A stretch of 64,000 nucleotides of DNA, from NCBI RefSeq assembly GCF_002994745.2, contig NC_037092.1:6004501-6068500 (forward strand), written 5' to 3'. The stretch is from Rosa chinensis. Its lineage: Eukaryota > Streptophyta > Magnoliopsida > Rosales > Rosaceae. Position 1 is the first letter of the stretch. Every line of letters starts with the position of its first letter. Position numbers and translations under genes: made by a program. The notes beneath the pieces were generated by a model that was not told the origin of the DNA, did not search any database, and worked only from the letters and a program-made list of their open reading frames with translations. This document shows, in pieces, positions 48,758-59,685 of the stretch.

Positions 48758-49673
48758 GCGTGATCTAGAGGTGGCAAACGGGCCGGCCCGGCCCGACCCG
48801 ACCCATTTTAAGCGGGCCTAGTCGTGCTTCGTGCCGGGCTTGGGCCGGCCCATTTATTATCGTGCCGGGCTCGTGCCGGCCCATTTACTTAAACATTAAG
48901 CCCGGCCCGGCCCATGGCCTGAGCCCATATCTTAGCGGGCCGTGCTCGTGCCGGGTCAATAATGGGCCGTGCTCGTGCCTACCCACTATAAAGCACGATT
49001 TTAAAATCTTAATTTGAACAAATAAAAATTAATTTTATTTAACTATTTAGAAAATTAAAATAAATTAAGTTCTACAACATTTTCCTTAATCTTAGCTTTT
49101 TAAGATTAGATTTCTAATAATTTTTTATTATTCCACTATAAGAAAGAAAGAAAAAAAAAACTCAAAATATATTGTTTTTAGTATATTATTGTGAGATTAA
49201 TCTTTATTAATATAATGAAGATTTAGTATCTATTATTATTTCATTCATTCTATAGTTGTATTATTATGAGATTAGTCTTTATTAATAAACATATATTTAA
49301 TATTTAAAAAAAATACTTATGTCAAAACAAGGATATAATGTTTTGTTTCATTATTTTGACAATATAAAAGAAAGCATTGGTGGAATTGTCATGAGATTTT
49401 AAATAAAAATGTCCCATATTCAAATCTTATCATTGTAGTTTTTTAATTTTTTTTTTTAAATGAAATTTTGTGTTTGTAACTGGCCGGCCCACAATATGTC
49501 ATGCTCGGGCCGTGCCGGGCCCATTACGGGCTCGTTATTTTAGGCCCAGCCCGACCCGTTATTCTAACGTGCTCGGGTCGTGCCGGGCCACTAACGGGCT
49601 TGGGCCGTGCCGGGCCGCTTTTAAGCGTGCTGTGCTCGTGCTTAGTGGCCCGTTTGCCACCTCTAGCGTGATC
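48758..49673. mobile_element. hAT-type MITE, 900 bp, TSD GCGTGATC
   Basis: The element 48766-49665 has inverted ends TAGAGGTGGCAAACGGGCC / GGCCCGTTTGCCACCTCTA and a perfect 8-bp duplication GCGTGATC on both sides (48758-48765 and 49666-49673). The subterminal regions are full of GCCCGGC/GCCGGGC motifs and the centre is AT-rich and non-coding. An 8-bp duplication with TAGAGGTGGCAAA-type ends indicates the hAT superfamily. It is non-autonomous. Confidence 0.95.
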
Positions 49674-49884
49674 TGGCGGTTGGCGACGCTTCGTTATCAA
49701 CGGTTGTGATTGCGAAGGAGTTGAATTTAAGAGGGAAAATCTCTTGCTTTCATTCTGCGAACACTGTGGAAAAGCTCTGCCCAAATTTTGCGCTGGTTTC
49801 TGATAACACTGTGGAGAAAAAGGACGAGCAAGTGATCTGATTTCGTGGAAGGCTAAACCGGACTAGCGACTGTGGTACTGTGAG

Positions 49885-50218
49885 GTAAGAAATCGTTTCT
49901 TGGCTTGTAGATAAATCTCGTTTTTTCTGTGTTTTTTTTTCTCTGGGTTTTTGGTTTGAAATTATCTGGCTTTCTGGGATTTTGCAATGTGCGAAGAATG
50001 TGGTTTTCGTTTGCCTTTGAACTGTCGCTTGTGGTACCAAATACGCTTATTAGTGACTAAATCTGTGTTTAGCAATGATAGATAGATGTAGGAATGTCTA
50101 GATTTTCTGGGTTTGATGAATATCTGGGTTTCTGGGTTTATGGTAGTGGGGAGTGATTCACACTACCATGGGGCCCTAAATCTGGATCTGGGCTGACTCT
50201 CCCTTTTTCTGATTCCAG
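49885..50218 (+). other. Predicted 5' leader intron of the Tat-B antisense gene
   Basis: GTAAGAAATCG at 49885 after TGTGAG and TTCCAG at 50213-50218 bound a T-rich 334-bp segment just upstream of the ATG at 50256. This is typical plant intron structure, consistent with a spliced antisense transcript. Confidence 0.5.
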
Positions 50219-50255
50219 GTAGACGTGAAGACTAGGGCACTCGTAGGTTAATAGG

Positions 50256-53200
50256 ATGGAATCAGAAACAAGAGCCACACTCGGGGGAGAGTCGTCGCAT
50301 CAAGCCTTGGAGAGGCAGGCAGAGCAGGCGATAGATGCCTATCTCGCAAGCAGCGGTACCCGCCGTGGGTACCTGGAGGAGGAGACAGCTTCTACAGCCG
50401 GGGTGGTATCCGTAAGTCCCAAGAGTGAGGGAATAAGTGGGAGCGAGGAGGGTCCGGGGTCCGAGGACAAGGTTACCATTGCAATTCCGGAAGGTGTGCC
50501 AGTACGTAGGTATACGCTGATGGATGGAACGAAGTGCGATGAGCCAGTAAGAAGCATGACGATGAAGGAGATTACTTCTGTAGGTTAAGGTGGGGAGTAC
50601 CGGACCAAGTGGAGCTTAGGCCTCTGGGGCCGGACGAATTGGCATGTAATCCACCGACGGGATGGGTAGAGGTATATGAGAATCAGCTGCTGCATCCAGG
50701 GGCTATCGTTACCGTTGCCGAAGCCAGTTCAATATATATTAAGGATGTTGAATTTGTCACCGGGGCAATTGACCCCGAATGCATGGAGGCAACTTCTCAG
50801 CATGCTGGCGATGTGGGACCTATGCGAGCAGGGCTGGCCCACAATAAATGAGTTTCGAGTGGTGTACCGAGTGACTTACTAGAAAAAGTATGGAGGGACC
50901 GTGACCTTTAATGCACGGGACTATGAGCCGCTTGTTACCGATCTACCTACCTCACAAAGTAAGAAGTGGAAGAACAAAGTATTCCTCGCCAGGGGTAGGT
51001 GGCAGATCAAAAATAAGAAATGGCAGGTGCCTGGAACGTAACAAGCCATCAGGGACCAGTAGATGTGGAGAGGAAACGTATTATAAGGGTATATATCATA
51101 TGACAGGACCCGCCCCCAGATTTCACCCTGAAATCCGAAGTGGCCCTGCGGGGTCCACCTTAGAATAAATTCTTCCAAAAATTTGGCAGAACTTCCCCTA
51201 AAATGGACTACCCAAAACCTGTAGAAAGGAAATTTACACTTCTAAATCACTCATCCTTATTCTCCTGGAGCCACCCTACTCCCCAAATCACAACATCGTC
51301 CAATTCACATAATACAAAACGCAACTTGAATAACATTAATCCCACAGGTAATCAGAGCAATTCTAATAGAAAGGTAAACAAGGAAAACCTAATTCAAAGG
51401 CAAACGTGGAAGTCATGCTGTTGACTATGCCTCAACTCCTTGTACGCCCGACCTCAACTAATTTCGCCTGCAAACTGGGCATTTGAAACTGAAGGGCCCA
51501 GGGGAAAGTAAATAAAAACGTTAGCGTGAGTGGACAAAATAAGTAATTAAGATGATCTAAAAGAAACAAACTTGAATACTTTCCCACTTATTTAAATTTA
51601 TGAAACCTCGATGCATGCAACGTTTATAAAACGTATTTCTTTAAACTCAAAATCTCGTGAAAACATACCAGCCTCGCTGATTAAGAGAAATCGAACTAGC
51701 CCCGCTAGTCAAGTAATGATAGGATATGGGGAAGAAGGAATCACCATACGGGTAAAGGAGCCCTTAGGCTCTACCTACCCTCGACTACCACTCACACATA
51801 GATTGTGTGAGGAGGAGAACTAATAACCTCGACTACCACTCACGTGAGGAGGAGAATCCTCGACTGCCACTCACAAACACAAAGTAAGTGAGGAGGAGAC
51901 ACAATCCGAACAACCCGAGTATGGTGAGGAAAACAATCGAAAACCAGTAAATCCATAAAGCTTCCCCAACAACTCACGAGAAAAAATAAGTATATTTCAA
52001 TGACGTGGCCCCGCACGCCAAAATATTCTCAAAATCATAACAAATAGGCGAGATCAATTTATAAATCGTAACTCATAAACAAAACCGAATCAAGAATCAT
52101 CAATAAGGCATTCTCAATGCCAAAACCGAAAGTCGATAAATAAACAAGAAATATAATTCCATCGAAATCCCATTTCGAAAACTCTTTCAGAAATCTCAAA
52201 TCGACGAATGAAAATAAATATGAAATTCCGGAAATCACCTCGGAAAAATAATTCGTCAAAAATCAACATAAATTATAAATTCGAATCCGACCATAACAAA
52301 TTAATATCTGCAAGTCATAACCGAGATAAATCGTAATCAATCTATGAAAATCATTATTGAAAGCAAATCCACGAGATAAACCGAAATCAAATTCCAAAAT
52401 CAATTCATATGCTCGAAAAGTGATATGTTAATTAAATAAAGCAGTAATTCAAGAAAATAAACGCATGCATCATTATTTAAAACAAAAGTCCACTCACAGT
52501 ACTATTCCGACGATCACGTATACGAGTTCCTTCGTCGAGTAGTAGCTCGATACATCGCCCTGTACAATATTATAATTCGTGAAAAACGATTCGGCAATTA
52601 AATACAATTCTAATATCTTGTCCTCCTAAATCAAACTTCCAATTTCTTTTCCAATTTAACCAAAACTTCATCATTAACACCAATTCTTTAATTCAAAGTT
52701 TCTAGGGCAAAGTTGAGAGAAATCCAACGGTGGAATTCTCGAAAATCAATAACCAAACTATTGAACTTTGGAAAAATTCTGATCAATATCCAAACCTCCT
52801 CCAATTTCCCCCAAACTTCACATACAAGTTCCAAAACATTTATAGGATTTAATTGGGCTAAAACAGAAATTAAAAACCTACTTGACTCGCCTCCACGCGC
52901 CACCAACAGTGGCAGCGCGTGGGCCCCACGCGCCGGTGGCCACCACCTCCGATGGCCACCAAATTTTGGCAGCAGTACCTACTCAACAAACCCAACAACT
53001 TCCTCAACTGTGATAAAGTCAGAAAATGAGTAGAAATACCTCAACAATTAAGGAGAAGCATCATCTACGTCTCAAGGGAAGCATCATCTACGTCTTAAGT
53101 GAATAGTGACCCCAAACTTCAAACCGTCGATTCTTCCTCCACACTTCAAATCGCTACAAAATACTTGGGAAGCATCATCTACGTCTCAAGGCGCTTCTAA

Positions 53201-55266
53201 AGGACTAAAGTTTGTCGTATGTGGTGGCCGGAATAGGGAGAAACCGGCGTTGACCTCAATATACTACAGTGACCATCCTCTTCTTCTCGATGCTGCACCT
53301 TCCACAGTTCAAATTAAGCTACCAAACAATCCCAGAAATTAAGAGAAGGAAGAGAGCTTTCCAACGACACCTTATGCGTCAAAATCTGTTGCCGAATGGA
53401 GGAGTTACGGCCGGAAGAAGGTGTAGAGGTCGGAGAGGGAGGGGGAATCGGGGAGAGAGGAGAGAGAGCTCGGTAAGTTTCTGGAAAAATATGGAAACTT
53501 ACCACAGTACTTTCTCTATATATAGAAAGTTACTATGAACAATAATTTTAGTATTTTGGCTATAACTTTTGCATACGAACTCCGATTTAAGCATACCACA
53601 TATGCACACGCTTGGTTTAACGTCCTCTACAACTTTCATGAAGAACATTTTCTCAAATTTTGACCCAAACAAAAAGTCAACTTTTAGGGCCACTAAAAGT
53701 ATCGAAACAAAGTAAAAAGTGAAAGTAATTGTCGTTTACCATCCAAGTGACTAGTAAACTGGTAAATTGAGATACGGGACGTAACACCATATGGGGTAAC
53801 GCGGAAGGAAGGAGCTCTTACAGATTCATCCGGTACCCTATATTAGATCAGTTGGGCTTGGGAAGAGTACCCGGTGAGGAACGATGCCAGAGTACTTGTA
53901 GTATTAATACTAACTTAATTTTTATTTTGACTGACTCGTGTCCTTGTTTTGCAGTCAAAGTACCTAAGAGGAAACCAAGGAAAGGCAAGGAAGAAGACGA
54001 AATGGATGACCTGCACCTGATGGATAGGCTGATGAACCAGGGAAACAAGGCCCTACGGATCGACGTGGACCTGGAGGGTAAGAGGACCCAGACCTCCATT
54101 GAGGATATCCTGTTGGAGATACCGGATGAAGGGTATGGGGAACCGGACCACAATGCTCTAATTGTGAGGCAGGTGGCTTCTGGACTGGAAGCTGTGCTTA
54201 CCATGGTGGGCCTGGAAAGGGGCAAGGGAAAAATAACCGGGTCTCAGGCTTCTCTCTCCAGCGGGTCTCTTGGTAGCGAGGGCGTGCTTTTGCCTGGGGA
54301 GAAGAGGAAAAGGGTTCATCGCCACCGTCACCGTAGTGGGGCGAATGTGGAGGTGAGGTATACTGGTCTGGAAGTAAAGGGGGACTCGAAGAAGTCCAAG
54401 AAGAGTCATCAGGCCCTTCTGGAGTCGACCAAATCACTGGGGCTGCTGTCTCCGGTGCTGCCTGTTGTCCTTAAGAAACCGATCAAGCAGCTGCTCTCCG
54501 AGTATGGTGTGGCAGATGAAAAATTTGTGAGGTCGATGCTTGGGGACCTCAAGGACATCGACCTGGACCGCATCCGGGCTAAGGATAACACTCCCCAAGA
54601 GAACAGGAGGCTGGCGAGGGTGTCGATGATGCGGGTACGTGGTTTATTGTCGTACAATGTTGTGTGTTCATACTTTTATGTTTTATTCCTTAGTGGCAAT
54701 AATAGTACTGCTACCTTGTGCAGGCACTATACAATGTCTACGCCATCGATGCTAGTGAGGAAGATACTCACTTGAAAGAGGAAGTGAACAGCCTCTCCAG
54801 GCAAGTGAAGTATCTTCATGGGGAGAAGGCTAAGCTGGAGAAGGAACGGGACTCCCTGAAGAGGAAGGTAGAATCTTGCCTCCCAAGGTAACCGAGCTGG
54901 AAAAGGATCTCGGAGCTTGAGGGCGAACTCTCCGGGGCCAAGGATGAGATAGAAAGTGCCCGAGGCTCTCTGAAAGAAGCTGAAGACTCTGTCAAGTCAT
55001 AGAAGGCGAAAGCAGAGCATCTGGAGGAGCGCCTTCCCACCGAAAGGGAAGAAGCCGTTGCCGGGTACAAGGGCTCCCAAGAGCTTAGTGACATGCTACT
55101 TGCTGTCCAGGACAAAGCCGTGATCGTAAAGTATAGAGAGTGGGCGGCAGCCGGGTACCTGGATGAAGGCAAATTCCGGCAGGGACTTCTTGAGAGGAAG
55201 AGGGAACAGGAGGCTGCTTCTAAGGGAGGTGCCTGTGGATCGCAGAGTGCCGCTCATGACCAGTAG
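50256..55266 (+). pseudogene. Antisense extra gene of Tat-B (PF04195-like plus coiled coil), interrupted
   Basis: A plus-strand gene converges on the minus-strand pol. It starts MESETRATLGGESSHQALER with a Ser/Glu-rich N-terminus (50256-50588). A domain segment in shifted frames (50609-50880) includes LNLSPGQLTPNAWRQLLSML, matching the PNxWR motif of Transposase_28 (PF04195), then ARDYEPLVTDLPTSQSKKWK. A 2.7-kb solo LTR (51101-53786) splits it. The distal part (53852-54630) carries a basic KVPKRKPRKGKEEDEMDDL stretch and continues to an intron (donor near 54634, acceptor at about 54723). The last exon is coiled coil (EEVNSLSRQVKYLHGEKAKL, YLDEGKFRQGLLERKREQE), ending at TAG 55264-55266. There is at least one further frameshift near 54890 and an internal stop near 55003. 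Confidence 0.75.
51096..53791. mobile_element. Solo LTR, 2686 bp, inserted in the Tat-B antisense gene
   Basis: LTR-like sequence 51101-53786 starts TGACAGGACCCGCCCC and ends GGGACGTAACA. The flanks TCATA (51096-51100) and CCATA (53787-53791) match at four of five bases, consistent with an aged TSD. Antisense-gene sequence resumes on either side. It contains a short imperfect tandem at 51775-51900 (CCTCGACTACCACTCAC with GTGAGGAGGAGA) and repeats of AAGCATCATCTACGTCTCAAG at 53050-53190. No internal retroelement region is present. It is a different family from the TGTAACGCCCC LTRs. Confidence 0.8.
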
Positions 55267-55578
55267 GAGTTGTCCTGAACTTTGTGTTATTAATTTTTTT
55301 TTTTTTTAGTAGAGGATGTCGTTGTCTTGAACTATGGCTATAGAGCCGGTGCTTAATCCTTAATTCCTTTGCGAGGTAGTCCTGGCTTTTTGTGAATGGT
55401 GATTTTTTGAACTTGAATGGGAATTTAAAATGAATTAAAATTTCTAGGATTTTATGTCTCGTTTTAAGCGTTTGCTTGCATTACTTATTACCGGAATAGA
55501 GTAACTGCAATAGTTGTGTCCGGGAATGCTGATGTAGGTAAAAATGCTAGAAATGGTCTGAATAATTCATTTTTCCAT
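55267..55578. other. Convergent spacer between the Tat-B antisense gene and pol
   Basis: An AT-rich 3' untranslated-type sequence lies between the two tail-to-tail coding regions. It includes a T-run near 55290-55307. No further feature was found. Confidence 0.5.
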
Positions 55579-58500
55579 TCAAGTACCACATGGTGGTTGA
55601 TACAGAATGAGTACCCGTTGGGTAGCTTGCCATAGATGTATGGTCAAAAAGCAAAATCTAGGACAAGATGCTGCGGGAGCTACTTGTACTAGTACCAGAG
55701 GCGCTGCGTATTCCATGGGTGTCGGGAAATGACCATGTCCATGTCTCGGATGTAAAAGGTTGCGGGGCCTACCTCTTCGATGATCTCGTAAGGGCCTGTC
55801 CAGGATCAATCCAGCCCCCGGGGTTCTGGGTAAACCTGTTTCATGACCCAGTCCCCCGTTACAGTGTCTGGGATTTACCTTGGCATCGTAATAACGAGCT
55901 ATCCTCCGCTTGTTTTCCAAGTTATGCATGTGTGCCACATCCCTTCGTTCCTCGAGCAAATCAACATCGAGCTGTAGGCCTTCCATGTTGGTACCCGCGC
56001 CGAAGTATTCGATTCTGGGACTCTGGATTTAAGTTTCAATGGGGAGGACCGCCTCAGACCCAAAAGCCATGCAGAAAGGGGTATCTCTGGTAGCGTCTGT
56101 CGTCGTTGTCCTGATAGCCCACAATACCTCCGGGAGTTTAGAGGCCCAAAGACCCTTGGCCTCATTGAGTTTCTTCTTCAATATTTTCTTGATTATCTTG
56201 TTGACAGCCTCAACCTGACCATTGGTCTGGGGGTGAGCCGGGGACGCATAGAGGATTCTAGTTCCCAAGTTCTCAATATAAGCCCTAAGCTCATCATTGT
56301 CAAACTGGGTGCCATTGTCTGTGACTATGGTGTCCGGGACTCCAAACCTGCAGTAAATGTTTTTCCACAAGAAGTTTTTCACTTTCTCCGTGGTTATAGA
56401 GACAAGAGGTTCTGCTTCTACCCACTTTGTTTGGTAGTCAACAGCTACAATGCCGTACTTGAATTGTCCCACTACTGTAGGAAGCTTACCGATCAGGTCC
56501 AGGCCTCATTGGCAGAATGGCCAAGGTGCAAAGAGGATGGAGAGTGCAATGGGCGGTGCCCTTGGGATGTTTGCATACATCTGGCACTTGTGGCAAGAAC
56601 TAGATATTGTTTGAGCTAGGGCCGACATGGTTGGCCAGAAGTATCCTGCCCTCAGGGTCTTGTGTGCAAGAGACCGGGCCCCTGCGTGGTTACTGCATAC
56701 ACCAGCGTGTATGTCCTTCATTATTTTGTGGTCGTCCTCTGTTGTCACACACTTGAGGCTGGGGAAGCAATGACCTCTTCTGTACAATTTACCGTTCATG
56801 ATCATGTATCGAGCTGACCTTAATTGGAGTCTCCTGGCCTCAACCTTATCGTCTAGGGCTAAATCGTCGACCATGTACTTTAAGATTGGATCCATCCAGG
56901 AGGCAGTGTGGTCCACCGTGAATATTTCTGACACCGTTTTAGAGGTGCTTGGCTTTTCTAGTATTTTGACCTTGGTAGCCCCGTAAGCTGGACTTAGAGA
57001 AGTAGCCGCAATCTTAGCAAGGGCATCTGCCTTGTCATTTTTTGCTCTGGGTATTTGAGTGATGACGTAGGAGGTAAATCTCTGAACCAGTGCCCTGGCT
57101 AGGGCCTGGTAGGACGACACGTGGGGCTCTTTTGCCTCGAAGTTACCATTGACCTGGTTCATAACCAACTGGGAATCGCTGGAGATATGAAGGTGCTAGA
57201 CGCCTAGTTCCCGGGCGATCTGTAGACTTGCTATGAGTGCTTCATACTCTGCGGCATTGTTGGATGCCTTAAAGGCAAACTTGAGGGCGTACTCGAAGAC
57301 TTGGTCCTCCGGGCTGATTAGCAAGATGCCGACGCCACTTGTCTTTTTGTTAGATGCGCCGTCAACGTACAATCGCCAAGCGCTTGATGGTTGTGGGTTC
57401 GGGGCCGGTGGTTTTGGTGTTCCCGTAGGTGGATCATGAGGGGGGATAAGCTCAGAAATAAAATCTGCTGCTGCCTGGCCCTTAATTGCTATTCGGGGCT
57501 GGTACTTGATATCGAACTCTCCCAATTCAATGGACCATTTAATTAATCTTCCCGATGTCTCTGGTTTCTGCAGAACTTGTCTTAATGGGTGATTAGTGAA
57601 AACGGTGATCGAGTGTGCCTGGAAATAGTGTCTGAGTTTCCGGGCTGACACTAGGAGGGCTAATGCTACTTTTTCAATGTCCGGGTACCTAGATTCCGCA
57701 CTAATGTAACATTTTCCAGCGTAGTACACCGGGTACTCGTAATCAGAATCATTCTTAATCAGAGCGGAGCTCACGGCTGTAGAAGATGCCTCTAGATATA
57801 TGTAAAGCATTTCTCCTGGAACAAGTTTGTAAAGTAAAGGTACCTCTGCCAAGTATGCTTTTAGGCCGAGAAAAGCAGCTTCGTGCTCAGCGGTCTAAGC
57901 TATTACCTCTACGTGCTGGGTTTTCAGCAGCTTGAAGAAAGGAGTACACTTGTCCGTTAGTTTGGAGATGAATCTTGATAGAGCGGCTACCTTACTTATA
58001 AGGGATTGGACCTCGTTCCTGTAGGTTGGGGATATCATGTCTAATATAGCCTGCACCTTCTTTGGGTTCGCCTCAATCCCCCTGTGGCTAATGATGTACC
58101 CTAGGAACTTCCCTACTTCGACCCCGAAAATGCATTTCTGCTGGTTAAGCCACATACCGTTGCGTAATATGATAGCGAAGACAATTGATAAGTTGGTTAC
58201 GTGGTCCTCGAGGGTTAAGTTTTTTACCAGCATATGGTCCACGTATAACTCCATGATAATACCGATGACCTCTACAAACATGGAGTTGACAAGTCGTTGA
58301 TAAGTGGCACCTGCATTCTTCAATCCGAAGGGCATGACCTGGTAGCAATAACAACATTTGTCTGTAGTGAAAGCAGTGTGCTCCTCGTCTGCAGGGTTCA
58401 TTCGAATTTGGTTGTACCCACTGAACGCATCCATGAAACTGAGTAACCGGTACCCAGCGGTGGAGTCGATTAGTTGATCAATTCGTGGGAGCGGGAAGCT

Positions 58501-59460
58501 ATCCTTAGGGCATGCTCGGTTGAGATTTGTATAGTCTGCACACATGGGCCATGATCCCGGAGATTTCTTTGGTACCATGACCACGTTGGCTAACCACCGG
58601 GGATACGTTACTTCCCTGACAAAGTTGATGGCCATCAATTTCTTTACTTCAGCCTGGATAGCCTGGTACTTATCATGTGTGAAGGCTATGCGCTTCTGTC
58701 TTACCGGTCCCGAGTAAGGAACAATGCTTAGGTTATGCATGGCTATGTCAGTTGGTATACCGGGCATGTCTTCGTATGACCAGGCAAAAGCAGATGCGTT
58801 AGAGCGGAGGAACGATATTAGGTCTTCCCTGATAGCCGGAGCCAACTTGGTACCTATCTTGACAATCATGTCCGGGAACTGCTCGGATAGTACGACCTCT
58901 TCGATGTCTTCTACGGCACCAGGCCATTCCTCGTCAGAGTCAGTATCATCTCTGGGGTCCTCGTACCTGTCTATGAGAGGGTCGGTGGCCACGGGCAACA
59001 TTTCTGACTTTCCCTTGCCCTGAGATACCGTTAAAGAATAGCACTGCCTTGCTGTAGCCTAATCACCCCGTATGGTCGCTATTCCCACCAGGGTTTGCAC
59101 CTTCATCATGAGCATGTGGCCTGCAATGAATGTCTTTAAACGCTAGAGTGTCGGCCGACCCAAGATAGCGTTATAGGATGAAGCATGGTCTACGACAATG
59201 AACTCTGTCTTAATGGTTGAACAATTTAGACTTTCTCCCATCGTGATCGATAAGTAATCTGATCCCAGGGGTTGGACTATATCTCCTGAAAATCTGATGA
59301 GGGGCTCATTATCCTGGGACAGCTTGGCCCTTCCCCTGTTCAAAGCTTTGTATGCATCACGAAATAATACGCTAACCGAGGCCAAGGTATCTACGAGTAC
59401 CCTAGATATTATGTAGTGGTCCATTTGGAGCGTGATCAGGAAGGGATCATCATGGGGCAT
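55579..59460 (-). pseudogene. Tat-B pol (protease, RT, RNase H, second RNase H, integrase)
   Basis: One minus-strand frame spans nearly all of pol, broken by in-frame stops at 59145-59143, 59061-59059, 57897-57895, 57198-57196, 56508-56506 and 56031-56029, and by one frameshift near 55860. Protease: DTLASVSVLF replaces the usual D-T/S-G motif. RT: FPLPRIDQLIDSTAGYRLLS, then FMDAFSGYNQIRM and MPFGLKNAGATYQRLVN; the catalytic YVDD reads YVDH (His codon 58236-58234). RNase H: the SARKLRHYFQAHSITVFTNH region. Second RNase H: RLYVDGASNKKTSGVGILL and AAEYEALIASLQIARELGV. Integrase: zinc-finger H and C residues (CSNHAGARSLAHKTL, SSCHKCQMYA), then core Asp (DYQTKWVEAEPL), TDNGTQFDNDELRAYI, and Glu in HPQTNGQVEAVNK. 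It is inactive. Confidence 0.9.
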
Positions 59461-59685
59461 TTTTCAGATCAGCTTCTTCCTCCTGCAGGAATGTGACGGA
59501 CTTCCACCCAGTGTCGCCGTCTTGTTACAGGGCCTTGTGGAAATTGAAAACTTCTTGGTGGCTGAAACTGGAATTTCGCTTCCTCCTCTGGGGTGGTAAA
59601 TCCTTCGGGCCTCCACCATGGATCGTGAAGATCTAGCGGTATATGTTGATAGCTCCTATCTCTTTAGCGGGTAGATACCGCTAAA

